A stretch of 64,000 nucleotides of DNA from Sanguibacter sp. HDW7 (GCF_011300875.1 NZ_CP049862.1:2480001-2544000), one strand, 5' to 3'. Counted from the first letter of the stretch, positions 8,594-17,700 are shown. Notes: generated from the sequence alone by a model not told the origin. Numbers and translations are program-made.

Positions 8594-11190
8594 TGTTCCG
8601 GCTCACCTTCGCGCAGATGCGCAGATCCATCGGGCGGCTCGTCGCCGCCGGCGTCGCGATCGCGATCGGCACGGCGTTCGTCGCGGCGACGCTCCTCGCG
8701 GGCAACATCATGACCTCGACGTCGACGGACGCGATCGCGTCGTCCGTCGGCGACGCCGACCTGGTCATCGACACCTCGGCTGCCGGGAACCTCACGCTCG
8801 ACGCGGTGCGGAGCCTCAGCTCCGTCGACGGTGTGGCCGCCGCGACCCCTCGACGCGACGTCTACGTCAGCGTCTCGGCCGACGGCCGCACGATCGGCAC
8901 CGTCGCGGTGCCCGTCGCGTCCGACCCACGGCTCGAGGTGCAGTCCCTCACCGCAGGCGCGCTGCCGACGTCCGACGCCGAGGTCGCCCTCCCCGCGAAG
9001 CTCGCGGAGCGCCTCGGCGTGACCGTCGGCGGCACCGTCGGCATCGTCACCCACGAGTTCGACGAGAAGACCGGCGAGGGCAAGGAGGTCACGGTCGACC
9101 TCACCCTCGTCGGGCTCACCGACGACCCCGACGGTGCCTACCTCTCGGACGGAGGCGCGCTCCTCACGACCGCGGAGAACGTCACCCGTTGGCACGGCGC
9201 CGACGGCTTCTCGACCGCGCTCCTCCTGCTCGACGACGGCGCCGACGTCACGCAGGTGCGCCAGGCGGTCGCGGCCGCCGTCGCGGATGCGCTGCGTGCC
9301 GAGGGCATGGCGGACGACGTGGCATCGACGGCCACCATCCAGACGAAGCAGGAGTACGCCCAGGCGCGCATCGCGGAGCTCAGCGGACAGACGAACACCG
9401 TCGTCTACGTCGTGCTCGCGTTCGGCGCGCTAGCGCTCATCGTCGCCGGGCTCGTCATCGCCAACACGTTCCAGGTGCTCGTCGCCCAGCGCACGCGGAC
9501 GCTCGCGCTCCTGCGGTGCGTCGGTGCGACGAAGAAGCAGCTGCGCGGGTCCGTCCTCCTCGAGGCGGCCGTCCTCGGCACGCTCGCCTCGCTGACCGGC
9601 ATCGTCGTGGGCGCCGCCGGCGTCCAGGGTCTGCTCGCCGTGCTGCGCACGAGGGACCTCGGCGTGCCCCTGCCGACGACGATCGACGTCACCCCCGCCG
9701 TCGTTCTCGTCCCGCTCGTGGCCGGGCTTCTCGTCACCGTCATCTCGGCGTTCGCCCCGGCCCGCGTCGCGACCCGGGTCGCTCCCCTCGCGGCGCTCCG
9801 CCCCGCCGACGCCCCCTCGGTGCGCCAGGGTTCGAAGGTGCGGCTCGTGCTCGCGATCATCCTCACCGTGCTCGGCGGGCTCCTCCTCGCCGGCGGCGTC
9901 GCGGCCGGGACGACCCTCGAGGAGCCCCTCGCGGGGCTGCTCCTCGGCATCCCCGGCGGTGCCCTGTCGTTCGTGGGTCTCGCCGTCGGCTCGGTCTTCT
10001 GGATCCCCGCGGTCACGGCAGGCGTCGGACGTCTCCTGTCCCGCACGGGGGCGAGCGCACGCCTGGCGTCCGCGAACACCCTGCGCAACCCGCGGCGTAC
10101 CGCAGCGACGAGCACCGCGCTGCTCATCGGAGTCACCCTCGTCGCCATGATGTCGACGGGCGCCGCGACGGCGCGCGCGACGTTCAACCAGCAGCTCGAC
10201 GAGTTCTTCTACGTCGACGCTCTCGTCGACTCGGGCACGTACGGCACGGCCGGCGAGGCCGCTCCTACGACGCCCCTCACGCCGAAGGTCGTCACGGACA
10301 TCGCGGCGATCGACGGGGTGACCGAGGTCGCCGAGGTCCACCGTGCCTCCGTCATGCAGATCGAGGTGCTCACCCCGGGGGGACCGGTCGTCGTCGGCAG
10401 CTCGACGCTCATGGGTGTCGACCCGGAGCGCGCCAGGTCGGTCCTCAACGACCCCGGGCTCGTCGACGGGCTCACCGACGGTACCCTCGTCGTCCAGTCC
10501 TCCCGCGACGTGTACGCCGGTGCGACCGGCGCACGCGTGACGCTCGCCGACGGCACGACGACCGACCTCGACGTCGTCGTCCGCGAGGGCAACCTCGGCG
10601 ACACGATCGTCACCCTGCCGACGCTCGAGGACATCGCCGGGGCGACGAACGTCTCGGACCTCCTCGTGCGCATCGACCCGGCCGACCCCATCGCGACGGT
10701 CAACGCCATCCAGGACTCGGTCGACACGCTCGGTGTCTGGGTCGCGGGCGCCGTCGCCGAGCGGGCGATGTTCGACCAGGTCATCAACGTGCTGCTCGCG
10801 GTCGTCGTGGGTCTGCTCGCGGTCGCCGTCGTCATCGCGCTCATCGGCGTGACGAACACGCTCTCGTTGTCGGTCATCGAGCGGCAGCGGGAGAACGCGA
10901 TGCTGCGCGCGATCGGCCTCTCGAAGCGCCAGCTGCGCACGACCCTCGCGATCGAGGGCCTGCTCATCGCGGTCGTCGGCACGGCGCTCGGCGTCGTGCT
11001 CGGGCTCGTCTACGGCTGGTCGGGAGCGGCCGCCGTGCTCGGGTCGTTCGGCTCGGTGGCCTACACCGTGCCGTGGCGGGACATCGCGCTCGTGCTGCTC
11101 GTCGCGGTCGTCGCGGGCCTGCTCGCCTCGGTGCTCCCCGCACGGCGCGCGGTGCGGACGTCGCCGGTCGAGGCCCTCGCGGTCGACTGA
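8593..11190 (+). CDS. FtsX-like ABC permease (MacB_PCD plus two FtsX domains)
   Basis: Permease of the exporter. Start and stop overlap as TGATG at 8591-8595, so I take ATG 8593 (865 aa) although the frame is open upstream. The order is: TM1 at about 15-40, a large extracytoplasmic MacB-type domain, three helices around 270-400, a middle pair of helices, a second extracytoplasmic domain (about 520-720), and a final FtsX domain with three helices. Each FtsX half ends its cytoplasmic loop with the typical string (LALLRCVGATKKQL and NAMLRAIGLSKRQL) that contacts the ATPase. This two-unit layout is usual for actinobacterial exporters regulated by a nearby two-component pair. Confidence 0.93.
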   Translation: MFRLTFAQMRRSIGRLVAAGVAIAIGTAFVAATLLAGNIMTSTSTDAIASSVGDADLVIDTSAAGNLTLDAVRSLSSVDGVAAATPRRDVYVSVSADGRTIGTVAVPVASDPRLEVQSLTAGALPTSDAEVALPAKLAERLGVTVGGTVGIVTHEFDEKTGEGKEVTVDLTLVGLTDDPDGAYLSDGGALLTTAENVTRWHGADGFSTALLLLDDGADVTQVRQAVAAAVADALRAEGMADDVASTATIQTKQEYAQARIAELSGQTNTVVYVVLAFGALALIVAGLVIANTFQVLVAQRTRTLALLRCVGATKKQLRGSVLLEAAVLGTLASLTGIVVGAAGVQGLLAVLRTRDLGVPLPTTIDVTPAVVLVPLVAGLLVTVISAFAPARVATRVAPLAALRPADAPSVRQGSKVRLVLAIILTVLGGLLLAGGVAAGTTLEEPLAGLLLGIPGGALSFVGLAVGSVFWIPAVTAGVGRLLSRTGASARLASANTLRNPRRTAATSTALLIGVTLVAMMSTGAATARATFNQQLDEFFYVDALVDSGTYGTAGEAAPTTPLTPKVVTDIAAIDGVTEVAEVHRASVMQIEVLTPGGPVVVGSSTLMGVDPERARSVLNDPGLVDGLTDGTLVVQSSRDVYAGATGARVTLADGTTTDLDVVVREGNLGDTIVTLPTLEDIAGATNVSDLLVRIDPADPIATVNAIQDSVDTLGVWVAGAVAERAMFDQVINVLLAVVVGLLAVAVVIALIGVTNTLSLSVIERQRENAMLRAIGLSKRQLRTTLAIEGLLIAVVGTALGVVLGLVYGWSGAAAVLGSFGSVAYTVPWRDIALVLLVAVVAGLLASVLPARRAVRTSPVEALAVD

Positions 11191-11222
11191 CGTCGCGCAG
11201 CGTCCTCCAGGGATGCAGTGCG

Positions 11223-11260
11223 GAGCGCCCGGCGCGGACCATGGTCCGCGCCGGGCGCTC
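11223..11260. terminator. Perfect 18-bp hairpin between convergent genes
   Basis: Two 18-base arms, complementary at every position, flank an AT centre, so the whole 38 bp reads the same on both strands. It lies 33 bp after the exporter stop and faces the convergent gene ending at 11428, so it could stop transcription in both directions. There is no T-tract. Confidence 0.65.
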
Positions 11261-11273
11261 CTGCGTTCAGCCC

Positions 11274-11362
11274 GAGTGTGCAACGGCGCTACCAGTCACA
11301 CAGACAGAGTGACTCGAAGCGGTTCTGCACACCGCCGAGTGTGCGGCGCCGCTACGAGTCAC
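11274..11362. repeat. Three copies of a 26-bp motif, one inverted
   Basis: Copies at 11274-11299 (+), about 11308-11331 (-) and 11337-11362 (+) share GTGTGC, then CGCT and (C/G)AGTCAC at fixed spacing. They lie between the exporter hairpin and the end of the convergent gene, outside any supported coding region. The role is unknown. Confidence 0.6.
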
Positions 11363-11427
11363 AGCGGGGTGATGGCCGACATCGACAGGGCTGGTGCTCA
11401 GCGTGGCGCCCGGTCCTGGTCGATCGC

Positions 11428-11853
11428 CTACCGCGTGCCGAGCGCGAGCTCCGCCTTGAGCTCGCGCACCGTTCGCACGGCACGCCGCCTCCCCGACATC
11501 GTCACATCGAGGCCAACTCTCTCTCGACCACCTGGACCACGAACCTCGACATAGACGGACCACACTCCGAAGGTTGTGCCGCCACGCACCCACGTTCCGT
11601 CATAGTTCCCCACGCCCACATAGGCGATGTCGTCCACGGCAAACCGATAGGTCCGCAACCAGCTCCGGACGAAGATCCCGTCGGGCGACACCCGCACCTC
11701 AAGGACCAGGGAGCGGGCGAAGGCCACGAGGGAGAGCGCCGCTGGAACGGTCACGAGCCACGGTTCCGGGGGCCAGTCGCCCACGAGAACGATCACGTAG
11801 AACACGAGAATGCACGTCGCGCCGGCACGCGCGACGGAGACCGCACCCTTCAC
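11428..11853 (-). CDS. Unrecognised two-helix membrane protein, PH-like C-terminus
   Basis: I do not recognise a named family with confidence. From GTG 11853 (141 aa) the protein has two hydrophobic segments close together (ATCILVFYVIVLV and WLVTVPAALSLVAF), then a beta-rich soluble part (LEVRVSPDGIFVRSW, FAVDDIAYVGVG, VWSVYVEV) resembling bacterial PH-like domains that follow paired helices. GTG 11886 would add 11 residues. Base composition from about 11,380 to 12,250 is visibly less GC-rich than the surroundings, which hints at acquisition or relaxed selection. Nothing near it forms an evident operon. Confidence 0.6.
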   Translation of the reverse strand: MKGAVSVARAGATCILVFYVIVLVGDWPPEPWLVTVPAALSLVAFARSLVLEVRVSPDGIFVRSWLRTYRFAVDDIAYVGVGNYDGTWVRGGTTFGVWSVYVEVRGPGGRERVGLDVTMSGRRRAVRTVRELKAELALGTR

Positions 11854-11955
11854 CCGCCTGCCCTCACCGCGGTGACCGTCCGTCACGGATCCCCGTCCCC
11901 TTCGCGCTCCCCGGCTCGAGACCGTGCCACGCCCTGTTGTCGACAACCATGGCAT

Positions 11956-12291
11956 CCGTCGTCCGAGGCGGCCACTTCCGCCACACCTGGTGACAGGCCC
12001 GGTCCGGACGCTGAGATGCGAGGAGGTACCACCGCCTCACCATGGGACGAAGTTCGGACGAACTGGGGCGGGTCCTGGACCGCGTCTGGGCCCACGTCGA
12101 CACCCCTGACGGAGGGCCTTGTGGACGGGAGTTCTCTCCCCAGCTGCAGGTCCCTCCGGCACATCCAGAGAAGCGCACGGGGCATCGTCGAGGGCATGTG
12201 CCCCGCTCCGTCCGCCTCCGACCCAGCCACGCCCGTCGCCCCTAGACCTCTCCCGGTGCAGTCGGTCCTCCCACCGTCCACCGGAGGCCAC
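11956..12291. other. 336-bp stretch without a supportable gene
   Basis: Short open frames exist on both strands but lack ribosome binding sites, codon bias and recognisable products. The GC content is lower than in flanking genes. A TAGACC hexamer followed by GTG 12256 could be an alternative leaderless start for the downstream ATPase gene. Confidence 0.5.
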
Positions 12292-15200
12292 GTGCGCCTC
12301 ACGCTCGCGGGCGAGGACGTCGACCTCGAGCGCGGGGCGCGGCTCGGCGCGCTGCGGCCCAGGCTCGCCGAGGTGCTCGGTCGCACAGAGCTGCTCGGAG
12401 CGTCGCTCGCCGTCGGCGCCCGGGTGCTCGACGACGACGCGCTCATCGGCTTCGGGCCCCTCGTCCCGGGCGCGGACGTGCGCGTGCACGCCCCGCGTCG
12501 TCGTCCTGCGGTGCCGGGCGCCGACGACCTCGTCGCTCGCGCGCACGACGCGCTCGGGGCGCAGGCACGTTGGGAGGTCGTCGAGGGGCCCGGGGCGGGG
12601 CGCATCGAGGTGGACGTCGCGCGGGCGGTCGGCGGGCGGGTCGCCGAGGTGCGCGCGCGCCGTACGCGGGACGACGGCCCGGGCGCCCGGGCGGTCCGCG
12701 TGCGACGTGTGCGCCTGACCGGCGGGAGCCTGACGACGGACTTGGACGTGCACGGCCCGGAGGATCAGGGTCCGGACGTTCGGGGGACGACCGCTCGTGA
12801 GCTGGCCTGTCCCCCGCCGCGCAGGCGCGCGCCGCGCGTCACCCTCGCGCGCGACCACGGCCGCGGGCGGCCCGCACGCCTCGGCCTGCGTCGGCGGCGC
12901 GTGCGTGACGGCGACGTCGTGCGCGTGGGTGCCACCGTCGTGCGACGTGTCGTCGTCGAGGTCGCCGCGTCTCGTGCGGACGTCGCAGCCGAGGAGGCCC
13001 GCGGGCGCCCGGGCCGCCCGCGAGGGCTCGGGCCGGGCCTGTCGGTGACGACGCTCGTCGTCCCGCTCGTCTCGGCAGCGATGCTCGCGGTCGTCACGGG
13101 CCGACCGGCGTTCGCGCTCGTCGGGCTCGTCGGGCCGCTCGTGCTCGGGGCGACGGCCCTCGTCCGGCGCGTGCGCCGCACGCCGCCACCTGTCACGGAG
13201 CCGCCGACCACGTGGGCGGGGCTCGCCGCCTCGCCCGTCGACCTCAGCACGAGGATCGTCACGGGCGACCTCGGTCAGCCTGCCACGCCCGGGCCTCGGG
13301 CCCTCGCCGTCACGGGCCAGGACCTGGAGCCCCGGGTCCGCGCCGCGGCTCTCGCGTTCGCGGCGCTGCACCCCGGGGCGCCCGTCGCGGTCGTCGGCGG
13401 CGACGCCCGGGCGTGGGAGTGGGCGCGCTGGCTCGGCGCCCGCGCCACCGACCACCCGGCGGACGACGGTTCGGCGGACGAAGGTGCGCGGCTCGTCGTC
13501 GTGACGCATACCGCTCCCGACGACCTGCGCCGCACGAGCGAGTGGTGGGCCCGCACCGGGCCGGGCACGCACGTCCTCCTCGTCGCCCCGGCCTCACTCA
13601 CCTCTGTGCGGTCGCGGACGGCACGCACGTCGCAGTCCGGAACGGATACGGCGCCCTCCACTCCGTCACGGAAGAACCCCCGTCGGGCGGCGCCAACGTG
13701 GGCGGCGCCGACGTGGTGCGAGGGCGACGTCGACGGACCGGGCATCGGTGCCGACCTCGCGGACGCGCTCGCCCGGGCGCTCGCCCCGCACGTCGCGCAC
13801 GCAGCGGGGGCCGCGCACGCGCCGACCGTCCCTCTCGCCGACCTCGTCGGCCTCGACGCCGCCTCGCCCGCCGACGAGCTCGCCCGTGCCGTCGCCGCCC
13901 GGTGGGCTCGCGCCCCGGCACGTCCCGTCGCGCCCGTCGGACGGCTCGCCGACGGGTCCGGGGCGCCGTGCCTCGTCGACCTCGTACGCGACGGGCCGCA
14001 CGGGCTCGTCGCGGGGACGACGGGCGCGGGCAAGTCCGAGTTCCTCCAGACTCTGGTGCTGTCCCTCGCGCTCACCCTGCCGCCCTCGCGGCTCGCGTTC
14101 GTGCTGCTCGACCACAAGGGCGGCGCGGGCTTCGGACCGTGCCTCACGCTGCCGCACGTCGTGGGCGTCGCGACGGACCTCGAACCGGGGTCGGCGCGCC
14201 GCGCGCTCGCGGCGCTGCGAGCCGAGCTGCGCTCGCGCGAGGAGCTGCTCGCCCGCCACGGCGTCGCCGACGTCGAGGGGCTGGCAGCCCGTGCGCCGCA
14301 CATCTGCCCGCCACGCCTCCTCGTCGTCGTCGACGAGCTGCGGGCGCTCGCGGACGACGACCCGGGCCTCGTGCCGTCCTTCCTGCGGATCGCGGCGCAG
14401 GGGCGGTCGCTCGGCCTTCACCTCGTGCTCGCTACGCAGCGCCCGGCGGGCACGGTGAGCGCGGACGTCCGCGCGAACGTCGGGCTGCGCGTCGCGCTGC
14501 GGGTCGCGTCCGACGCCGACTCCCGCGACGTCGTCGACGTCCCGGACGCGGCCGCGCTGCCGGCGTCGTCGCCCGGGCTGGCGATCGTCGTGACGAGCCG
14601 CGCCGCGCAGCGGACGGTGCGGTGCGCGCTCGCGTCCGCACCGTCGACCCCGGTCTCCGCCCGCGTCCGACGGGTGCCGCGCTCCCCCGGGCCCGCGCGA
14701 TCCGCCGCCCCGTCGTGGGGCGACGACGTCGCGGCACGGCTCGTCGCCGCCGCTGACGCCGCGGTCCGCGTGTCCGGGACGAGCCGGTCGACGCCGCTGT
14801 GGGAGCCGCCGCTCCCGCTGCGCTGCACGTCGGCGGACGCCCCTGCCGCCCCGGCGGACGCCCTTCCCGCCGGGCCTGACGCCCTTCCCGTCGCGCTTCT
14901 CGACGAGCCCGACCTGCGTCGACGTGGCGTCGCGGCCTGGGAGCCCGCGCGGGGGCACCTCCACGTCGAGGGTGCGCCCGGTTCGGGCCGCTCGACGGTC
15001 CTCCACGCGCTCGCGCTCGAGGCGGCCGCGCGAGGCTGGCACGTCCACGTGCTCGGCCCGGACCCGCTCGTCGCGGTTCCGTCGGCCGCGGTTCCGTCGG
15101 CCGCGGGACAGTCAGTCGCAGGACCGTCGGCCGCAGGACTGTCGGTCACAGTGCCGTCGGTCGCGAGACCGTCGGTCGTAGGGCCGTCGGCCGCGGGACC

Positions 15201-16698
15201 ACCCACGACGGCTGTGCGCCGGTCGGGCCCGCCGTCCGTGCCACCCACCACAGTGCGAGCCGACCTCGCGTCCTCCGGCCTGCCTGTCTGGTTCGGCACG
15301 CATGCGTCCGCGACGGACCCGCGGCGTGCCCACGCGCTGCTCGCGCGGCTGCTCGCGTCACCGCCGGAGGTCCGCACGCTCGTCCTCGTCGACGGGGTCG
15401 AGGAGCTGCTCGGGGCGCTCGGGCGGGTCGGTCGTGGCGCGGGCGCCGAGACGCTCGTCGCGCTCGCGCGGCAGCCCGCCGCGCACGGGGTGCGCCTCGC
15501 GCTCGCGAGCGCCCGGACGCTCACGGGCCAGCTCGCGGCGACCCTCGGGCCGCGGCTCGTCCTCACCGGGACCGAGCGCGCGGGCGACCTCGCGCGCGGG
15601 GTCCCGTCGGAGCTTGCGGGTCTCGGAGGTCCGCCCGGGCGCGGTGTCTGGACGGGGACCGGGCCGGCGCGGCTCGCGCAGGCGTTCTGCCCCGGCGCGA
15701 CGCCTCCCGCGGAGCACGACGCGCCGCACCCGGCACTGAGGCTGCGTCCCGTCCCCGCGTCCGCAGACGACGTCGCTCTCGCGGAGCTCGCCGACGCGGT
15801 CGGCGCGACCGACGCGGTCGGCGCGGTCGGCGCGGTCGGCGCGGTCGGCGCGGTCGGCGCGGTCGGCGCGGTCGGCGCGGTCGGCGCGGTCGGCGCGGTC
15901 GGCGCGGTCGGCGCGGCGCCGCACGCGGGCCTCGCGCCGCTCGGCCACGGCGGCGACGACGCGGGTCCGCGACTGCTCGACATCACCCGCGACGTGCTCG
16001 TCGTCGGCCCGCCCGGCTCGGGACGGACGTCGGTCCTCGGGCGGCTCGCGGCTCACGCGGCGCGGCTCGGGCCGGTGCTCGTCGTCGGCTCGTGCCCGGC
16101 GCTCGTGCCACCGGACGACGACACCCGGGCCGTCGTCGGCCAGCGCCCGGCGTCGGTGTCCGGGGACGACATCGTCGCGTCGGACCTCGGCGGCATCCCG
16201 GCGTCCGCACCCGCGGGCGACGGCGCCGACGTCGTCGTCGTGCCGGTGACGCCCGAGGGCCTCGCGCGCGTGCCCGCCGTCGTCGCGGGCGGCGCGTGGA
16301 CGCTCGTTGTCGACGACGTCGACGTCCTTGCCCGGCTCCTGCCCGCCGAGCACGACCGCGCGGGAAGCATCCCGGGGGTCGCGCGCTGCCTCGTGTCCGC
16401 GACGACGGCCGCGGCGACGCTCGCGTCCCGGGGGCTTCTGGGCCGGGCGCGCGCGGGGCGCCACGGCGTCGTGCTCGACCCGGGAAGGCCCGGGTCGGCG
16501 GACGCGCTCGCAACGGAGGTCGCCGACGTCGTCGAGCCGGGGCCGTCGCACCCTGGGCGCGGGGCGCTCGTCGCCGACGGTCGCGTCGAGCTCGTCCAGT
16601 GCCTTGCGCCGGACGCCGAGGTCGGCCCCGTCCGCAGCGGCCTGGGCTCACTCCCCTGCGGGGCGTCCCGCGGTCGTCCGGGCGGTGACGCCGGGTGA
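12292..16698 (+). CDS. EssC/EccC-like FtsK-SpoIIIE triple ATPase
   Basis: Large membrane ATPase (1,468 aa) with the layout of type VII secretion motor proteins. The N-terminal 240 residues are FHA/ubiquitin-like beta domains as in EssC, then come two helices at about 250-290, then three P-loop domains. Domain 1 has Walker A GTTGAGKS near 574 and Walker B LLVVVDEL. Domain 2 has GAPGSGRST near 892, and domain 3 GPPGSGRTS near 1237 with TLVVDDVD; both have Arg in place of the Walker Lys, so only domain 1 looks fully active. Linkers are repeat expansions: 15-bp units before 15,195 and 9-bp units encoding Val-Gly-Ala at 15,796-15,912. GTG 12292 has GGAGG four bases ahead. No WXG100, EccB/D or MycP gene is in the window. 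Confidence 0.82.
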   Translation: MRLTLAGEDVDLERGARLGALRPRLAEVLGRTELLGASLAVGARVLDDDALIGFGPLVPGADVRVHAPRRRPAVPGADDLVARAHDALGAQARWEVVEGPGAGRIEVDVARAVGGRVAEVRARRTRDDGPGARAVRVRRVRLTGGSLTTDLDVHGPEDQGPDVRGTTARELACPPPRRRAPRVTLARDHGRGRPARLGLRRRRVRDGDVVRVGATVVRRVVVEVAASRADVAAEEARGRPGRPRGLGPGLSVTTLVVPLVSAAMLAVVTGRPAFALVGLVGPLVLGATALVRRVRRTPPPVTEPPTTWAGLAASPVDLSTRIVTGDLGQPATPGPRALAVTGQDLEPRVRAAALAFAALHPGAPVAVVGGDARAWEWARWLGARATDHPADDGSADEGARLVVVTHTAPDDLRRTSEWWARTGPGTHVLLVAPASLTSVRSRTARTSQSGTDTAPSTPSRKNPRRAAPTWAAPTWCEGDVDGPGIGADLADALARALAPHVAHAAGAAHAPTVPLADLVGLDAASPADELARAVAARWARAPARPVAPVGRLADGSGAPCLVDLVRDGPHGLVAGTTGAGKSEFLQTLVLSLALTLPPSRLAFVLLDHKGGAGFGPCLTLPHVVGVATDLEPGSARRALAALRAELRSREELLARHGVADVEGLAARAPHICPPRLLVVVDELRALADDDPGLVPSFLRIAAQGRSLGLHLVLATQRPAGTVSADVRANVGLRVALRVASDADSRDVVDVPDAAALPASSPGLAIVVTSRAAQRTVRCALASAPSTPVSARVRRVPRSPGPARSAAPSWGDDVAARLVAAADAAVRVSGTSRSTPLWEPPLPLRCTSADAPAAPADALPAGPDALPVALLDEPDLRRRGVAAWEPARGHLHVEGAPGSGRSTVLHALALEAAARGWHVHVLGPDPLVAVPSAAVPSAAGQSVAGPSAAGLSVTVPSVARPSVVGPSAAGPPTTAVRRSGPPSVPPTTVRADLASSGLPVWFGTHASATDPRRAHALLARLLASPPEVRTLVLVDGVEELLGALGRVGRGAGAETLVALARQPAAHGVRLALASARTLTGQLAATLGPRLVLTGTERAGDLARGVPSELAGLGGPPGRGVWTGTGPARLAQAFCPGATPPAEHDAPHPALRLRPVPASADDVALAELADAVGATDAVGAVGAVGAVGAVGAVGAVGAVGAVGAVGAVGAAPHAGLAPLGHGGDDAGPRLLDITRDVLVVGPPGSGRTSVLGRLAAHAARLGPVLVVGSCPALVPPDDDTRAVVGQRPASVSGDDIVASDLGGIPASAPAGDGADVVVVPVTPEGLARVPAVVAGGAWTLVVDDVDVLARLLPAEHDRAGSIPGVARCLVSATTAAATLASRGLLGRARAGRHGVVLDPGRPGSADALATEVADVVEPGPSHPGRGALVADGRVELVQCLAPDAEVGPVRSGLGSLPCGASRGRPGGDAG
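15076..15195 (+). repeat. 15-bp tandem repeat in the EssC-like ATPase gene
   Basis: Eight units of 15 bp encode five-residue blocks of the form (V/G)PS(A/V)A. They sit in the second ATPase domain, about 35 residues after its Walker A motif, and interrupt the expected fold with a disordered loop. Confidence 0.85.
15796..15912 (+). repeat. 9-bp tandem repeat (GCGGTCGGC) in the EssC-like ATPase gene
   Basis: Thirteen 9-bp units, twelve identical and one variant at 15805, encode a Val-Gly-Ala run between ATPase domains 2 and 3. Unit count can change without shifting the frame. Confidence 0.95.
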
Positions 16699-17073
16699 GA
16701 CGATGCCGCCGACGACGACGACGGCGAGGACGAGCAGCACGACGGGCACGGGGTGCGCGCCTCCCTGGAGCCACGTCACGGCGAGGACGACCTGGAAGAG
16801 CTGCCAGGTCACGGCTGGCGAACGGCCCCAGCGGCGTCCGTCGAGCAGGCCGCGCGCGGCGGCGAGCAGGATCGCTGCGAGTCCCCAGGCGAACGCGACG
16901 AGGAAGAGGTCCATGCCCGCGCGGCCGCCGTGCAGGAGGTCGCCGACCGCGAACCCGCCGGCGACGACGAGCCCGAGCGCCTCGAGCGCGAGGAAGCCCA
17001 CGACGACGAGGAGAGTGGTGCGGCCGGGGCCGGGGGCCGCGACGCCGGGACGGCGGAGGAGGTCGAGTGCCAC
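16648..17073 (-). CDS. Small four-helix membrane protein, unknown function
   Basis: A 141-residue protein made of four hydrophobic segments (about 22-45, 57-75, 80-92 and 100-125) joined by short loops, with a basic C-terminal tail. No catalytic or binding motif is visible. GTG 17073 is preceded at six bases by TAGTCT, so it is probably leaderless. Its last 51 bp overlap the 3' end of the EssC-like gene tail to tail. It may belong to the small polytopic proteins often found upstream of whiB genes in actinobacteria, but I cannot name the family. Confidence 0.7.
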   Translation of the reverse strand: MALDLLRRPGVAAPGPGRTTLLVVVGFLALEALGLVVAGGFAVGDLLHGGRAGMDLFLVAFAWGLAAILLAAARGLLDGRRWGRSPAVTWQLFQVVLAVTWLQGGAHPVPVVLLVLAVVVVGGIVSPGVTARTTAGRPAGE

Positions 17074-17079
17074 GCCTCG

Positions 17080-17085
17080 AGACTA
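17080..17085 (-). promoter_or_regulatory. -10 hexamer for leaderless membrane-protein gene
   Basis: TAGTCT on the minus strand, six bases (CGAGGC), then GTG 17073. The hexamer is the only sensible element in front of this start. Confidence 0.55.
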
Positions 17086-17398
17086 CGGGACCGGCGCCGG
17101 TGGCCACGGTGAAGGGCCGTGCGCGCCGGCCGCCGAGGCGCCGTCGGACACCCCGTGCACGGTGGTACGGCAGGCCCGAGACCTGCGGCGCGACCGCCCG
17201 AGCAGCCGCGCGATGTCAAGGATGAGACCTTGTGACCATCACCTCAGGGTCACCGCGTCGAAACCTTCTCGTGACCTCTTGTGGAACTGGCCGTGAGGTG
17301 TGAACCTTGTGGGGTCCCTACGGACACACCCCCTTCTTCGAACGGTCGCGTCGCGCTGCGCGCAGAACCGTTCCGCACCACCACCGAGGAGCATTTCC
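17086..17398. other. Intergenic control region upstream of whiB1
   Basis: The 313 bp between the divergent membrane-protein gene and whiB1 hold no gene. The part from 17215 to 17330 is less GC-rich and contains repeated TGTGA/GTGA and CCTTGTGG-like words (17230-17310), which may be CRP-type or WhiB-related binding sequence; I cannot assign an operator firmly. The long distance suggests a sizeable whiB1 leader or several promoters. Confidence 0.4.
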
Positions 17399-17647
17399 AT
17401 GGACTGGCGTCATCGCGCCGCATGCCTCACCGAGGACCCTGAGCTGTTCTTCCCCATCGGGAACACCGGCCCGGCGATCCTGCAGATCGAGGATGCGAAG
17501 GCCGTCTGCCGTCGCTGCGACGTCGTCGACACGTGCCTCAAGTGGGCGCTCGAGTCCGGTCAGGACGCGGGCGTCTGGGGCGGCATGTCCGAGGACGAGC
17601 GTCGCGCGCTCAAGCGCCGTACGGCCCGCGCGCGTCGCGCCGGCTGA
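17399..17647 (+). CDS. whiB1: WhiB1-type iron-sulfur transcriptional regulator
   Basis: An 82-residue Wbl protein. Cys9, Cys37, Cys40 and Cys46 are placed to bind a [4Fe-4S] cluster (AVCRRCDVVDTC), followed by the family turn GVWGGMSEDERR and a basic tail KRRTARARRAG that contacts DNA. The N-terminus MDWRHRAACLTEDPELFFP is that of WhiB1, the essential NO-sensitive regulator that binds the sigma factor in mycobacteria. GAGGAG is seven bases before ATG 17399. The downstream pdtaS homologue repeats the M. tuberculosis order Rv3219-Rv3220c, which supports orthology. NO sensing here is inferred. Confidence 0.95.
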   Translation: MDWRHRAACLTEDPELFFPIGNTGPAILQIEDAKAVCRRCDVVDTCLKWALESGQDAGVWGGMSEDERRALKRRTARARRAG

Positions 17648-17666
17648 CACAAGCCTCACGCACGGC

Positions 17667-17700
17667 CGAGGGCCGGCACCCGCACGGGTGCCGGCCCTCG
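17667..17700. terminator. Hairpin terminator after whiB1
   Basis: Perfect 16-bp arms around a CA loop, starting 20 bp after the whiB1 stop, between the convergent genes whiB1 and pdtaS. No clear T-tract. Confidence 0.7.

Noticed and set aside
11924-12245. Short open frames of 60-70 codons before the EssC-like gene
   Set aside because: No ribosome binding site, codon bias or similarity; overlapping candidates exist on both strands.
11428-12291. Genomic island boundary
   Set aside because: GC content drops, but no integrase, tRNA or direct repeats flank the segment, so transfer is only a possibility.
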